Assembly (NCBI GenBank): GCA_940671915.1
Contig: CALNVZ010003434.1
Coordinates: 17,907,166 to 17,971,165 of the forward strand
Source: Paracentrotus lividus
Taxonomy: Eukaryota > Echinodermata > Echinoidea > Camarodonta > Echinidae
Length of the DNA stretch: 64,000 nucleotides
Direction of reading: 5' to 3'
Made by a program: the position numbers and the translations under genes. The notes under the pieces were generated by a model, which ran no database searches, was not told the DNA's origin, and worked only from the letters and a program-made list of their open reading frames with translations. How positions within the stretch are numbered: the first letter of the stretch is position 1; the number at the start of each line of letters is the position of its first letter. Shown piece by piece: positions 36,506 through 48,802 of the stretch.

Positions 36506-39500
36506 TCTATATAATAAAAGCCGAAGCCGAAGGACAAGAAAACGGAGAGCTGCCACTGCCCGAAAACGGGTAGTACCCGTTCTCGCGTGTTGTGTTGGTC
36601 GTGCGCAGCGAGACCCTACACGGCTTCCATCGTATCCGTACTGCATGAACGCGTGAAATCTAACGCTTTCCCCCTCTATATTCTTTGGGTATCGAGGTTC
36701 GGTGCGAATGTTTGTCGCCGTCGTTGGTTTTTTAGTGTCAACACTTTGCTCAACAAATCACTTAACAAAAAAAGCAGTGCAACGTAACATTCAGACGTCA
36801 TGAAATAGGACCGTTTGGATGCAATCTCGCCATTTTCGATGAAAAACTGCACACGGAATTTCTGCCGATCGATCGCTATAATCTATGGTGTCTTTAACAA
36901 AGCAAAAACAACGTTAATCACAGCAACAACAAAAAAAAACACAAAAAAAACAACAACAACAAAGAGAGAGAGAGACAGAGACAGAGACAGACAGAAAGGG
37001 GCGTCATAAAAAAAATAATAAAAAATATACGTGTTTATAGAAGTGAGAGAGAGATACATATAACAAAATAGTAAGGGAGATGGACAGCCGGGAAATTGAT
37101 ATAGAATCAAACCACTAAAATTATAATTTTTAAAATGATTATAGGCCCATATTACGTTATCGGTTACGAAAGTAAATCAATAAACTAATATCTCATATAC
37201 CTCTCAGTCTAACTTGATTCGGGTCTTTTAATGTAAGTATTTTCTTGGGTTTTGTTTTTGATATTTCCGTTCAGGGAAAGCGTGCATGCTTCAAGAATAA
37301 TGTTTTAATAAAATATTATACCTGAGATACATCCTGAAAGAACGTCTTCAATTAAACCGATATAAGGTGAGTAAAATATATAGTGGCCAAATCCGGAAAG
37401 GAAAAGAAAAACGAAAATAAAACAATGTATAGAAAGAGGATGGAACGAGAAAAGGATAAAAAAAAAAAAAAGAAGTGCTCTATATTATATTTGAATAATT
37501 CGTTGATCACACTCTAAAAAAAATGAGTAAAATCTTACCCAATATTGAGCAAAAGGTAACTCGCGTGAAATTGAGTAAAAAATATTACTCATGCGGTTGA
37601 GATAAATTTACTGAGTAAAAAATATTACTCATGCGATTGAGCTAAATGTTACTCAGAAAAGTAACTTTTAATCATCTATGTATCATTCCTAATCCTAGCT
37701 TCGAAAGGAGTAAACCATTTACCATTAGTTTACTCATTTCTTGCGAGTTACCTTTTTGACTCTGTTAAGAGTAAACAAAATTTACTCCGTTGGGAGTAAA
37801 GCATTAGTTTACTCCGTTGGAGTAAAGCATTTGTTTATTCATTTTCTTGCGAGTTACCTTTTTTTTTAGAGTGCAGCAGAGGTGAGCTGGAAATGTTTTT
37901 GTTTTGTTTGTTTTTGTTGTTGTTTTGTTTTTTGTTGTTTGTTTGTTTGTTGTTGTGTGTTGTTGTTTTTTTTTTGGGGGGGGGTTATGATTGATATTAA
38001 TTCCGAATGCAATGTTAGCAAAAATCTGGTAAGAAAAGAAGTCTAATCGTATATATAAATAGTATTAAGAACGAACTTGAAATAAAACTCTCGGAGGGAA
38101 AGATGGAGAAAAAAAGAAGAGAGAAAGAGAGAGAAGAGAGAGAAAGGGGAAAAGAAGAATAATAAACAATCTATGGTGGACGGTTGTCAAGGTATCGAAA
38201 CATTTGTACATGAATATAACACGGTATTCCCTTTTATTGATAATCATTATTTTAAACATCAGCAGCAATTAAAAAATGAAAATGAGTCGGTTGAAGGCGT
38301 TTTTTTTTAATGTCGGAATGAAATTTAAAAAAAAAAGGCGTCATAAAAAAATATACACCCCAACCAGAGTGAGAGAGAAAGGGGCATCTTATAAAAATAA
38401 ATAATAATAAAAATCCATGTTATGGAGGAGGTGGAGAGGATGCGCAGAGAGATATATAAACTAAAACAATAAGATAGCCGGAAAATTAAAAGAGAACGAA
38501 ATTATTAAATTATGATATTTCAAAATAAATATAATTTAAAGAGAAATCAAAATATTAAAATTAGATATTTCAAAATAGATATAATTTCATAATAATGATT
38601 GAAAATCAAATAATATTTCAAAATGAATATAATATTCGTTATATGAGGGAAAATAAAAAAAAAATATGGAAAATTGTTCTACCAATAGCCCAAAGAACAT
38701 GAACCTCTCAGATGTTTACCATTAACAGTTCAGTTAGGCTCCAAGTACTCCATCGACCCATTCAGGTGTCATGAAATAAATACAGTTTGATTTAAAAAGG
38801 GAAAAAATGAAAAAAACAAAAACAAAAACAAACAAACATTATAGAGAGGTGGAGAGGAGGAACGGAGAGAGAGAAGAGAGAGAGGAGAGAGAAGAGAGAG
38901 ATAAAGAAAATATTAAGGGAGTATAGGACAGCGGGAAATAGAAAGACTAAACCAAACCACTAAAATTATGATATTTCAAATTGAATATATATTACGTTAT
39001 ACGGAAAAGCAAATAAACTAAGGGAAAATTTATTGTTCTGCCAATGGACCAGAACAAGAGAGCAAAAACGTAATTCGAAGCAATTAAAGAGCTTACATGT
39101 CACTTACACGATTTAATCCATGCAGATATCACTGCACATTGTAATATATACCTCTAGTCTAACTTACCTCTCAGTCTAACTGGATTGGGGTTTTTTTTTT
39201 TTGGGGGGGGAGGGGCGGGGTGATTTTGATATTGGGTGATGGCACACTTGAAGGATAATGTTTTGATAAAGCATTCATATCTAATTATTATAATTTCTGT
39301 AAAGGAATGTCTCCAATTAAACTGATATAAGATAACAAAAATATTATAGGGGGAAAATACGGAAAGGAAAGAAAAACAGAAATAGAACTATAAGTAACAT
39401 GCGCGTATTTTGGGTGGGGGGGGGCTTAAGGGACACCAAATTTACCTTAGCGGGGCGCTAAACTGACCTGAAGGGACACCAAATTGGTCGAAAAGCAATA

Positions 39501-39858
39501 TAAAATAATAAATAAAAAATAGGGGGGAAAAATAATTAAACACCCCCTATATGTCTGATATGTGACCTTCTTTTTTTAGAGCCTGAATGCCGATTTTTTA
39601 ATTTTTTTAAAAAAACAAATTAGGAGAAATTATAGGGGAACGATAGAGGGAGAAAGGGAAAGGTAATAATTACATCTATGGTGGACTGTTGACATGATAT
39701 CGAAATATGTTTATTATTATGATAACATTTCAACGTTTGTTTTTGTTTGTTTGTTTGGTGTTTTTTTTAACGTCAGAATCAAATTTCTATAATGTAACAA
39801 ACCATATAAAATAAAATCATGTGCCTCCCCCCTGTGCTGCTACGGGCACTGCTGCTAG
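36506..39858 (+). mobile_element. Non-autonomous Helitron, 3.35 kb
   Basis: The 5' end TCTATATAATAAAAGCCG is a typical animal Helitron start. The 3' end is GTGCTGCTACGGGCACTG then CTGCTAG, that is, a small hairpin followed by CTAG. It sits between A (36505) and T (39859), as Helitrons insert, and splits an (AT)n microsatellite without target duplication. No Rep/helicase open frame is present. Inside, blocks repeat: GGACAG-CGGGAAAT, CCACTAAAATTAT, CTCTCAGTCTAACT and the TTAAACTGATATAAG-type block recur between about 36965-37440 and 38850-39395. TCTATGGTGGAC-GTTG recurs at about 38171 and 39675. A different palindromic element is nested at 37508-37874. Confidence 0.88.
37508..37874. mobile_element. 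Palindromic MITE nested in the Helitron, with GAGTAA/TTACTC repeats
   Basis: The ends are CACTCTAAAAAAAATGAGTA and the inverse TTTTTTTTTAGAGTG. The interior is built of repeated GAGTAA and TTACTC words, for example AAAATATTACTCATGCG twice and TTTACTCCGTTGG twice. It is present in only the first of the two internal Helitron modules. Confidence 0.85.
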
Positions 39859-40685
39859 TATATATATATATATATAAAAATATATATTTTTATTTATTAG
39901 GATACAGGGTAGCACTGCAAGTTAACTATCACACACATTTATACCAAAAAAACCTTGGTACTACAACCTGTAGGGTATTCAGTGTTTTTTATTCATATAG
40001 GCCAACATGTGTATAATTATATTTTTTAACTGTTTTATTGAATCAATGAAATCGAAATACATGCATACATGTACAACGTACATTCACAAACGATAGGGAC
40101 AATTACGACCTCTGCTGTGGAACTTTTATTCTACTGCTCCTGTTCCTGGTATACAGTAGATAATTAGAAGTTGTAAATGAAGATGGGAGTGACTAGCTAG
40201 TAGTGTGTGGAGTTAATTAAACACATCAAGGAAACCTAATGATGCTCAGACGAAATGTACACATGCCCTTTATTCTATGTTATTATTGGAAAGGAATTTT
40301 AATCAGGTGGCTTCTTCATTATGTGCCTTCTGTTGCAGGAGTATAATTTCAATGTTATTTTTGAAATGCCTTTGAAAATTGAATTTACTCTGATTTTTGT
40401 TGTTTTACAATACAATATTAACATTTAATTTTGGCAAAATTATGGCAGTATTTGCAAAATATCACTGATTGAACAATACTTGAATCAAATGATTCAAAAT
40501 GAATTCACTAAAACTGGAAATAAAATAAATTTAAAGTAAAGATTTGGATTATCATAAATACTTTGTGTAAGAAGTGCAGATTGATTCGGGAGGGAGGGAG
40601 GTGGTGGTGGAGTGATCATTAGCTCTGAAATGTACATGTACATGTATGAACCTTAATGATGTTCATTTAATGTCCTCATCTTGTG

Positions 40686-40740
40686 CTGAGGGCCAGAAAG
40701 TTTTTAACTCATGCACTTAATACCCTTCTGGCTCTCAACA
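40686..40740. repeat. Small hairpin family E, copy 1
   Basis: CTGAGGGCCAGAAAG then about 23 bases then ACCCTTCTGGCTCTCAACA. The right arm is the family consensus CCCTTCTGGCTCTCAACA. Other copies are at 44073, 55584 and 63306. Confidence 0.8.
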
Positions 40741-40932
40741 CTACATGTACCTTTCCTTTATTACTCACTGCACTCATAACAAAGGAATTTTAATCAATCG
40801 TCTCCTTGCAATGCAGTCATCTTTGCCTTCTGTTTTCAGAGATGATTGACAGAGGAAGAGCAACATGTACATGTACATGCACGGGAATCTGTACATTTTA
40901 AATGCAGAGCTAATGGTTTTCAACATTACATC

Positions 40933-41720
40933 AGGCTTCTACAAAATTTTCATTTTTCACTTGCCCAATTGGGCAAGTGAAATATTGGGCAAGTGAAATA
41001 TTGTTTTGCTTGCCCAAGAGAAAAAACACTTGCCCAGATTTTCTTTTAATTTTCTTTGTTTAGACCCTAATCTTGATTTTTATTTTTTTATTAACAACTA
41101 TCTAGACCTACATGTAATAAGAGTCCGTATACGACGAGCCTTTTATAGGAAGAATGAGAATATAAGCCAGAACCCTAAATTTTGACAAATGAAAAACAAA
41201 GAATTAATTGTAAAATTGATGAACTAATTGTCCAGCAAAATTATCTTGTTTCTACATTAGAGACAAAAAATAGCAGAAATAAACATTAAACAAAAAGTAA
41301 AAAAGAAATTACTTGCTTCAGATTTTTATTATTTTCCAATCTAGGGGTTTATAAATATTACATCGAATCTGCATATTGGACTAGAGGTCTACAACGATCA
41401 GAAAATATCAAAGGGTCGATGTTTTGAAGAAAACAAATCTCAGACTTTTCAACTGTCTGGTATGATAGTAAAATTAAAGTGGTAATGTTCTCTCAAGAAT
41501 GATATCCTATACAAGTGTAATATTTTTGTCTGGTTCATGTTTATAAACATGTACAATGTATTTCACTGTGTTATTGTGTTATTTTTAAGGTAAAATGTTG
41601 CACATACATCTTGTGCTCAAATCATTGCTTGCCCTATTGGGCAAGTGAATTTGAAATTTGCTTGCCCGCCTGTGGTTTTCACTTGCCCTGGGCAAGCGGG
41701 CAAGTGGGTTTGTAGCGCCC
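40933..41720. mobile_element. Inverted-repeat element with TTGCCC/GGGCAAG clusters, 0.79 kb
   Basis: AGGCTTCTACAAA begins it and TTTGTAGCGCCC ends it. Next to each end lies a cluster of CACTTGCCCAATTGGGCAAG and related words, themselves palindromic. No transposase was recognised in the AT-rich centre. Confidence 0.75.
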
Positions 41721-43320
41721 TATACATGTAGGTCAAAGTATGGACGTGCTGTGATTTTTCATGTTCTACTGTCGCCTATTACATTTTACATACAGTACTT
41801 TATAAACTCCAGATTATTGAAATATTTGAAGTACTGTACATTGGAAACAAGTAATGTATTTAATATGCAGCAAGTAAATTTGTGAGCCAAATACTCTACT
41901 GTAAGTGCCGCACTCCATAAACATGAGTGCATGCAAAGAGCGTAGACACACATTAATTAATTAAACCTATAGGTTTATCCGGGTGTACAATGGGTAAATA
42001 TTTGCATCAACATTATATTAAAAAACTCGTCATGGAAAAAAAATAATCAAAAACTCACAAATAGCAGAACTATTGATTTGAAATACAAGTTCCTCTTTCT
42101 GTTTTTTTTTTGTATTCTTTGAGATTGTAATGGGCAAAGAAGTTCAAATGCCAAATGTTTTGATATGTTTCCAGTTTATGGTAATAAATCATTCTGATCT
42201 TATCATTGAGAGAAGGAAAATATACACAGGTTTAGAGAGAAAGAGTTAGAAAGAGAGAGATTGAAAGAACGGAATAGAAAAAACAACAGGAAGATAAAAC
42301 CTACAAAAGAGAAGATACATTTCATTTTAATTCTTTCTAAACTTACACGTACATGTATTTAAATTCGAAACAATGACCATGAGCCTTTTGATGATAATAT
42401 CCATACTAATTTCCTGCAGTTTCCAATATAGGCTTTGCGTTTTATAGAAAGGTTGTTATGAGCACCCTCATTACCCGCATATTCTCTGAGAATCTTTATG
42501 AAGAAAGTACGTGCAAGTTCCTTCTTCTGTGACTCATCCACTTACAAATCGTCTGACAGTTTACATTGACCTTGAACTTGAGCAGATGTAGGACAGTGCA
42601 AGAATATGGTACATACATAGGTTCATGTACATGTAGGTTGACGTACTGTACTCTAGTCTCTTCTCTAAGATCCACACCTTATACAATTTTTTTTTCCAGT
42701 TCTGTAAATAAAAGTTAATTTGACACTTTGTAATATCCATTTAATGCTATTTTATTCTAAATTTCATTCAGCCCTCTGTTTTCACCCCTAATTTTTCCCT
42801 CTCCATCTTTCTCTGTATTTTCCACTTTCTCCTTGTCATTCTCACTGGTTTTCTATTGTTTTTATTCTCCTTTTTGTTGTTATGGTTCTAGTTATTTTTA
42901 TTTGTCCACTTTATTTCCCTCTCCCAACCCTCTTCTTTCTTTCCACCTCTCCAACTCGCCTTTTCCGCCTTACATCCTCCACATCCTTCAGGTTATTCAT
43001 TTAAAAGTCGAGTACTATTTTAATCTCATTTGGAATGTGAGATGATAAGATTTATACATGTATTCTCGAAGTTTAACATTTTGACTCTAATTGCTCCTCT
43101 TTGTGTCCCTGTCTCTGTGTTTTTTTCTCTCTCCCTTTCTTCCTCTTTTACCCCTCTCTCCTTAGCCTCCCTACCCCCGCCCCCATCATCCCTCATCATT
43201 ATCAATATTCCTCTTAAGATGCTTCTCTTAGCGTGGTATCCCTGCGTGATAGATTGTCTCGATCATCATCATCAGTACCCCCTAATGATGCCTCTCTATG
43301 TTCCCAACTGCTTTAATTAG

Positions 43321-43945
43321 GTGTGCTCTCTCGTCTGCACACTCTGATTACACCTGCTTAGCATTTCTGATACGCCAGTCAGACCGACGAGACCGGCATC
43401 AGACCGAATAAATAATTGCATTATTCGCAATAGCCATAGCTTTATCGGTCTAAGGTCGGTCTACATGAATATTGTCAGGTTGACTGTGTGACTGACGTTT
43501 AGCACACTTCTGATAGTTTAAACATCTCATGCTAATCCAGAATGTAGAAGGCGCTGTCTCGTCAGTACATTCTGATTAAGCCAGTCACATATCAGAGACC
43601 AACATCAAACCTCATAAATGATTGCATTGTCCGGAATGGCCATGGCTTTATCGATCAAATGTCAGCCAAAGTCAGTTTGACAGTTTGACCAGGGCTTATA
43701 GGACACTAATGGTAGTTAGAATAATTCATGCTAATCCAGAATGTAAAAGGCGCTTTCTCATTAGTATACTCTGATTGCGCCTGCTTAACAGCATGCCCAG
43801 TCACATGGCAGAAAAGAACAAGTAGAGACCGAATTAATATTTATATTTATACTTTGAACGGCCATGGTTTTGTTGGTTTATATTCGGTATGGAGTAATTT
43901 TGTCTGTGAGACTGTGCTTCTGTATACAGGATACCAATGATACAA
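43321..43945. repeat. Three-unit tandem array, period 199-228 bp
   Basis: TCTGATT anchors the units at 43343, 43571 and 43770. They share GTCTC-GTC/CTC-TTAG starts, a CAGTCA-AT block, GAGACC, ATGATTGCATT-type and AATGGCCATGGCTTTATCG-type blocks, and CATGCTAATCCAGAATGTA. Confidence 0.85.
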
Positions 43946-44072
43946 ATTAGTTAACAAGTAAAGTGTACACACTACATCTTGAGTCCAGTAGTCAAATAGA
44001 AAACTAAACTTGACTCTACGTACCTGCACATCATGCTTTGAGTAAATTTAGGCCCTGTTTGATTGTTTTTTA

Positions 44073-44122
44073 GTGTCAGAAGGGCTTAAAGTTTGTGATT
44101 TAACTCCCTTCTGGCTCTCAAC
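44073..44122. repeat. Small hairpin family E, copy 2
   Basis: GTGTCAGAAGGGCTTAAAGT then TCCCTTCTGGCTCTCAACAG. The stem is CAGAAGGG / CCCTTCTG, and the loop carries TTAAAG/TTTAA words as in copy 1. Confidence 0.8.
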
Positions 44123-44939
44123 AGAAAATAGTTTTGAACAAGATGGAGAGACCAGGACGAGATGATGAATAATTTGCAGCATTGTTTCTCATCCATCTTC
44201 ATGCTCAAATTGACAATGAGAGAGGATGTTTATATTGGCGCACTGTCTATATAGCAAGGATGTTGTTTCCATGGCGACCGACTGGTATCAGCGCCTGCTT
44301 TCTGCCTTTGATATATATCTGCGGAAAATATAGCTTGCATCATATATGAAGGAGTGTCGGTTATTATAAAACGATAATGAATCATGTCTTGTTCGTGTTG
44401 AGCCATCATCCTATAGATCATGAAGGCGTGGACCATCATCAAAAGCATACATTTTTATTCTGAGAGTCAGTCTGCGTATGAAATGCTGTAAATGCACAGT
44501 ATTAGAGCTGCGACTATTATGAATGAACCATTTGGAGTGAATTATTCTTGTGATTTTCTGGATTGGATGGAGATTAAAATCTAATTTGAATCAGATAACA
44601 AGGAGCAAGCAACCGGCATGATGTTAGGATCAGTGCTTGGAGTTTAATTTAAAAAAAAAATTGTTTCTTCAGCAGTCCTTAAGTTTTGTGATGATTCTCA
44701 TTATATTGTTGTGGATTTCAGTTTGGAATTTACCTTGAAGTTGACTTCTTTTTTCAGATTGTAGGCTCTGATGCTGATTTTTATTTTTGGAGCACTTGAA
44801 GGGGTCACAGCATGCAACTTTCATTAGTGCCCGATGGCTATTTCTAATGTGCCTACATGTACATGGATTATCAAAGACATTATAATACCCAGTCAATAAT
44901 TTATTTATCTTTCAATAAGTCTGACCTGCTCAACGGAGC

Positions 44940-45085
44940 AATCATCTCCTGAAAATTTGATGAGAAACAGAGCAGCACCTCACCATCTTGGAAACGGCCC
45001 TGCTTGACATCAGCTGAAAAATAATCCTCCTAAAATTGAATGAAAACGAAAGGACCTCGCCCCCATGGAAGCGACTCAGCTTGTA
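44940..45085. repeat. Tandem pair, period about 75-80 bp
   Basis: AATCATCTCCTGAAAATTTG at 44940 is repeated as AATAATCCTCCTAAAATTG at about 45019. GGAAACGGCCCTGCTTGA is repeated as GGAAGCGACTCAGCTTGT. Confidence 0.65.
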
Positions 45086-45189
45086 TTCAGTTTGAAAATG
45101 AATTCTTACTTCGTGTAGTCACGTGTAATGTGTGATGACATTCAGATGGCAATTAGTTTTAATCATCCTTGGCCGGCGGAATAGATCTG

Positions 45190-46080
45190 TACATGTATGT
45201 ATTATGGCTTGCTTGAGTTTAATCTGCATTTGGTATAGCTGATGTTGGACGCAGGAGGAGAAAGTTGTCATCTCTTGAAATTTTTGAGGGATTGATTTTG
45301 TTTCAGTTCTTTTGGATTATTCCACTTTGGGTTGATATTACATATGATATTGGAACTCAGAAAATAATTTTTGGATTTTCTCTTTTAACAATGGAATCTT
45401 TTGCTGGATTTATATGTGGTTTCCTTGAGTTTAATCTCCAGTTATTTGTTATACATGTACATGTAGCTGATGTCAGGTAGAGGAAATATCATGGCGCTCA
45501 GAAGGATAAATTTGTTATCTCTTGATATTTTTTTGAGAGATATTGTGATTGTTTTATTTCTCTTGCATTTATCCACTTTGGTTTGATATTCTGATGAATT
45601 TTCCCTCCTTGGAATATTGGAATTTTAGCTGGAATGTGCAATGTATGCTTTATCTCTTCAACTCTGCAGTTATAGCCGATGTTGGATTAAAAGAGGATGA
45701 CTTGAAGCTCTGGAGAAATGCTTCTTGACATTTTTGGGGAGAGTTTGCAATTAGTTTGATCCTGTATGTTTGAGAATATTCTGGAGCTTAGACATTACTT
45801 TTTTTTTTAAAGGTTTCTCTTCTAACAGTATAATGGAATCTAGAATAGCTTGCTTGGGTTTCATCTGCAGTGTATACAGTGTATTTGGTGTATAGCCAAT
45901 TTTGGGGAGAGGACGGATTGCTTAACGTTCAGGAGGAGAACGTATTCATCTCTGGAAACCTTTTTTTGTGGTGAAATTTGTTATTGCTTTGCTCTCTTTG
46001 AATATTATAATGAATCTTTGGTTTCATATTCTGATCCTACATGTATGCACTCTCTTTGGAGCTAACGAAGACACCAATTT
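45190..46080. repeat. Four-unit tandem array, period 201-228 bp
   Basis: The anchor (A)ATCTGCA / ATCTCCA / CTCTGCA / ATCTGCA is at 45221, 45433, 45661 and 45862. Each unit runs GCTTGCTTGAGTTT-type, then GCTGATGT, GGAGGA-AA, TCATCTCTTGAAATTTTT-type, and a TCCACTTTGGTTTGATATTC-type end. Confidence 0.85.
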
Positions 46081-46196
46081 CATGTTGATTGCTTGCTTTT
46101 TAGAATATTGTTCATTTCTAAAACTATAGGAACTTTATCAATTAATATTTCAGAAAAATATGAAATATGAAATCATGAGTGTAACACGTATCTTTG

Positions 46197-46424
46197 GTAT
46201 GTTTCAACAATGCAACATTTGACATTTGCTCCGGCGACAATAGCTGCACCATAATCTAGTGACTAGCTTCAACCCTAGACTTAACACCCTACCCTTACCT
46301 AAATGTAACATACATGTACATGTAAAACCCTATTGCAACCCTAACCCTAACCCTGTATCTTAGTCTAAATAAAGCCCGGAGCAATTGTCGCTGGAGCAAA
46401 TGTCGTATCATGGTTTCAACATAC
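46197..46424. mobile_element. Inverted-repeat element with CCCTAA interior, family C copy 2
   Basis: GTATGTTTCAACAATG then GACATTTGCTCCGGCGACAA pairs with TTGTCGCTGGAGCAAATGTC then CATGGTTTCAACATAC. The interior holds CCTATTGCAACCCTAACCCT, shared with 32105-32337. Confidence 0.88.
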
Positions 46425-47464
46425 TCTTTCAAGGCCCCGAGTAGGAATCCAATCAATGCACTCAAAGTATGTGCTACGAATGTCTCATTATAATACAGGT
46501 TGACTTGTTGAACTTCATGTTCTGAACACCTTTGATTGATTGAGAGGTTGTGTTACATCAACACTGATTCTACTATGTAGATGGTGTTACTACCCTAGTC
46601 TGCAAGAACAGACTCTGTTTGTATACTTTACTTAGATTTATGATGCCCTGGAATGAAGCCTATTCCAGCTTCCCATGGGTTATGTCAGATAAGTTCTGAG
46701 ATCCAAGAGTACATGTTCAATGACATTAACTTTACCTGTAGTCTCTTAACTGAGACTCTGTTTTAGTTCATTAATGGATGACAAGGGTTTGCATAGATCT
46801 GCAGACTACACAGAGGCTGTGTTATGAGATGATGGTGTATGGGGTCTGTGGAGTCTTTCTTTGCACCTGTACTGGAAAAGATGGTGTTTGGGACTCTTTT
46901 ACAGTTTCCTTGCCCAAATTCCACTCATGTATATATATTGCCATGGCAACTGATGGTATACTGTAGGGATTGTTGTTGTGCTGTCATTATTTCACCTGCT
47001 TTGAATTGAATCCGGGAAGTGTCTTATAAGCCAGAATGTGGATGTAGGCAGGAAAGAGTTGTATTTTGTCGTTTTTTTTAGGCCTACATCTTCCATTTGG
47101 TGACCTCCTGACTCTTGTGATACTCCTGACACCCTGAACACAGAAATTTAGGATTGGATTAAGTCTAGTATTAGGATTAGGATGTGTTTATTACTGAAGT
47201 GTTGCAGGGTGAGGAAATGGAATCACCTCAGACAAAGGGAGATGTTTTGACCCTTTATTTGCTACCATGCGTTTTAATTTTTTTTTGGGAATCCAAACCA
47301 ACTATTTACTTGCCATTCACTATGATAAAATCTTCTGTTGTTCTAGTGCCTGTTCCAAGCTGGATTTGCCTGATATAGCAGACGCATACAAAGAACTGTT
47401 ATCTTTGGCCATTGATAAGACCAAATTTGAGTAAACTGACATCAGAAACGTTAAATAATAATTT

Positions 47465-47700
47465 TGATGGATATGAGCATGAAAGAACGATTTGGAGTGT
47501 GATGCTAAAAACTCTTGAAATTGAATGAGACAACAAGCTTGAAGTTGCCACGGAATCATTTTCATTTGAATCCTTAATTGCCATGGGTAAAAGCGTGACC
47601 ATATGACTTGATTTGGGGATTAATAATAACTCTTGAAACACAATAAAATAACAAGCATACAAAAGGAACATTTCATCACTCATCAAAAGGACTGTTTACA
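47465..47700. repeat. Tandem pair, period about 118 bp
   Basis: ACTCTTGAAATTGAATGAGA then CAACAAGC (47511) is repeated as ACTCTTGAAACACAATAAAA then TAACAAGC (47629). The upstream blocks ATGAGCATGAAAGAACGA and AAGCGTGACCATATGACT also correspond. Confidence 0.7.
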
Positions 47701-47709
47701 TTTGAAACC

Positions 47710-47844
47710 ATGATTTCTGCGGGTTCAAGCCTGAAAGTCCAACTTAGTGTGGAAGGGTCTGGTGCAACGTATGCCACAAACACCCGGGCTGCCAAAGTGC
47801 ACGCCAGGAGACAAGCAAAGAGATTGAGTCTTACAAATTCTACC
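47710..47844 (+). CDS. MYO18A: Candidate alternative first coding exon of the MYO18A-like gene
   Basis: An open frame from ATG (context AAACCATGA) gives 45 codons, MISAGSSLKVQLSVEGSGAT then YATNTRAAKVHARRQAKRLS then LTNST. It stops at a consensus GTAAGA donor (47845). The phase is 0, as is the next MYO18A-like exon at 48581, so splicing would join LTNST to AKTDDQ without a break and omit the KE-rich and PDZ parts. Vertebrate MYO18A has a PDZ-less beta isoform from an internal start, so such an exon is expected somewhere in this intron. The basic, serine-containing composition looks coding. No TATA or initiator is obvious, and the preceding DNA is a tandem repeat. It may be a chance frame. Confidence 0.42.
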
Positions 47845-48580
47845 GTAAGAATCTTCAGAGAAAGGTCCTTCTTGTATATTCACCATGTGCATGGTAGAAG
47901 GATTTTAGGGCAATTTCTAAAGCTAAGCTATTTGGAATGTATTCCCAAGATGAGGGAATACTTTTTGTAGTTATTTTCTCCTAGTATTAAAAAACACCCC
48001 TTAATGCTCTTAATTCCTTCAGATATATCCAAAGACCTTCGTCCACTTACTTCCTTGAATCAGCCTTCAGTGGCACTGTCCCCTCATGAACTAGTACAGT
48101 TAAATATAAAACTGTTGAAGCACATGTTCTTTGAAGGTGCCAAGGTTTCATGTTGCTTGATAAAAGTACTGCAGTAAACGTAATTCGTAGAAGATGTATC
48201 CTTTGGACTTGATCCTTGAGGTTAGATTTCCTATTTCTTAATTTTGAACCAGTCTTTCAATAAAAATTGGAAGAAATGTGACTGTTAGTGTTACAACATT
48301 TTATTTTATATCTCCGCCTCTAGAGTTAAACATTGGCCTACCAGTGTTTACTTTCTTTGATTTTCTTGTGCTATTATTATTTTTTTGTTGCAAAATGTGA
48401 ATATTTGTAGTTGCTGAACTGCATTACAGATGTGAAAGGATACCAGACTAATACAAATTGCAGGATTCTACCCTGGAGTATTAAAAATGTACTTCCCTTT
48501 GATGCTACTCATGCAAATGTGATTGATTCATCATAAGTAATTAAAATTAAATAATGTTGAACTTTGTCTTCCTTTGACAG

Positions 48581-48802
48581 GCGAAGACCGATGACCAGCT
48601 GGCCCAAGAGAAGGCGTGGCTGGAGGCAGAGCGGGTGTGGCTGGTGCATAGAGGGGGCTTTTCGGCCGCCAAACGCCTTGCCCGGACACCCAATGGGGTA
48701 ACATCAGGAGAGGATAGTAACCAGATGGGAGAAGGGAAGGTTAAGGTCAAATTGGAACAAGGAGACGATGTTCTTGATGTGGAGGAGGAGGATGTGGAAA
48801 AG
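48581..48802 (+). CDS. MYO18A: Class XVIII myosin, linker exon between PDZ and motor
   Basis: The 74-codon exon lies between TTCCTTTGACAG and GTGAGA, in phase 0 at both ends. It reads AKTDDQLAQEKAWLEAERVW then LVHRGGFSAAKRLA, followed by a variable acidic stretch and GKVKVKLEQG, DDVLDVEEEDVEK. Vertebrate MYO18A has WLVHRDGFS, then EGKVRVKL, then ILDVDEDDVEKAN in the same order. This is the N-terminal SH3-like region of the myosin head that precedes the motor core. The final EDVEK connects directly to [15 protein letters not shown] of the exon at 59337. No oddity in the frame is seen. Confidence 0.96.

Larger units (their letters stand above)
29036..48580 (+). other. MYO18A-like intron 1 (19.5 kb), transposon-rich
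   Basis: This is bounded by GTGAGT and TTTGACAG. It contains MITEs (30454-30673, 31588-32089, 32105-32337, 32349-32495), a Helitron (36506-39858), a TTGCCC/GGGCAAG inverted element (40933-41720), tandem arrays (43321-43945, 44940-45085, 45190-46080, 47465-47700), a telomere-like element (46197-46424) and two small hairpins. A candidate alternative first exon lies at 47710-47844. The stretch 33-36 kb is largely TACATGTA-rich AT DNA with no gene seen. A pyrimidine-rich tract spans about 42775-43190. Confidence 0.85.
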
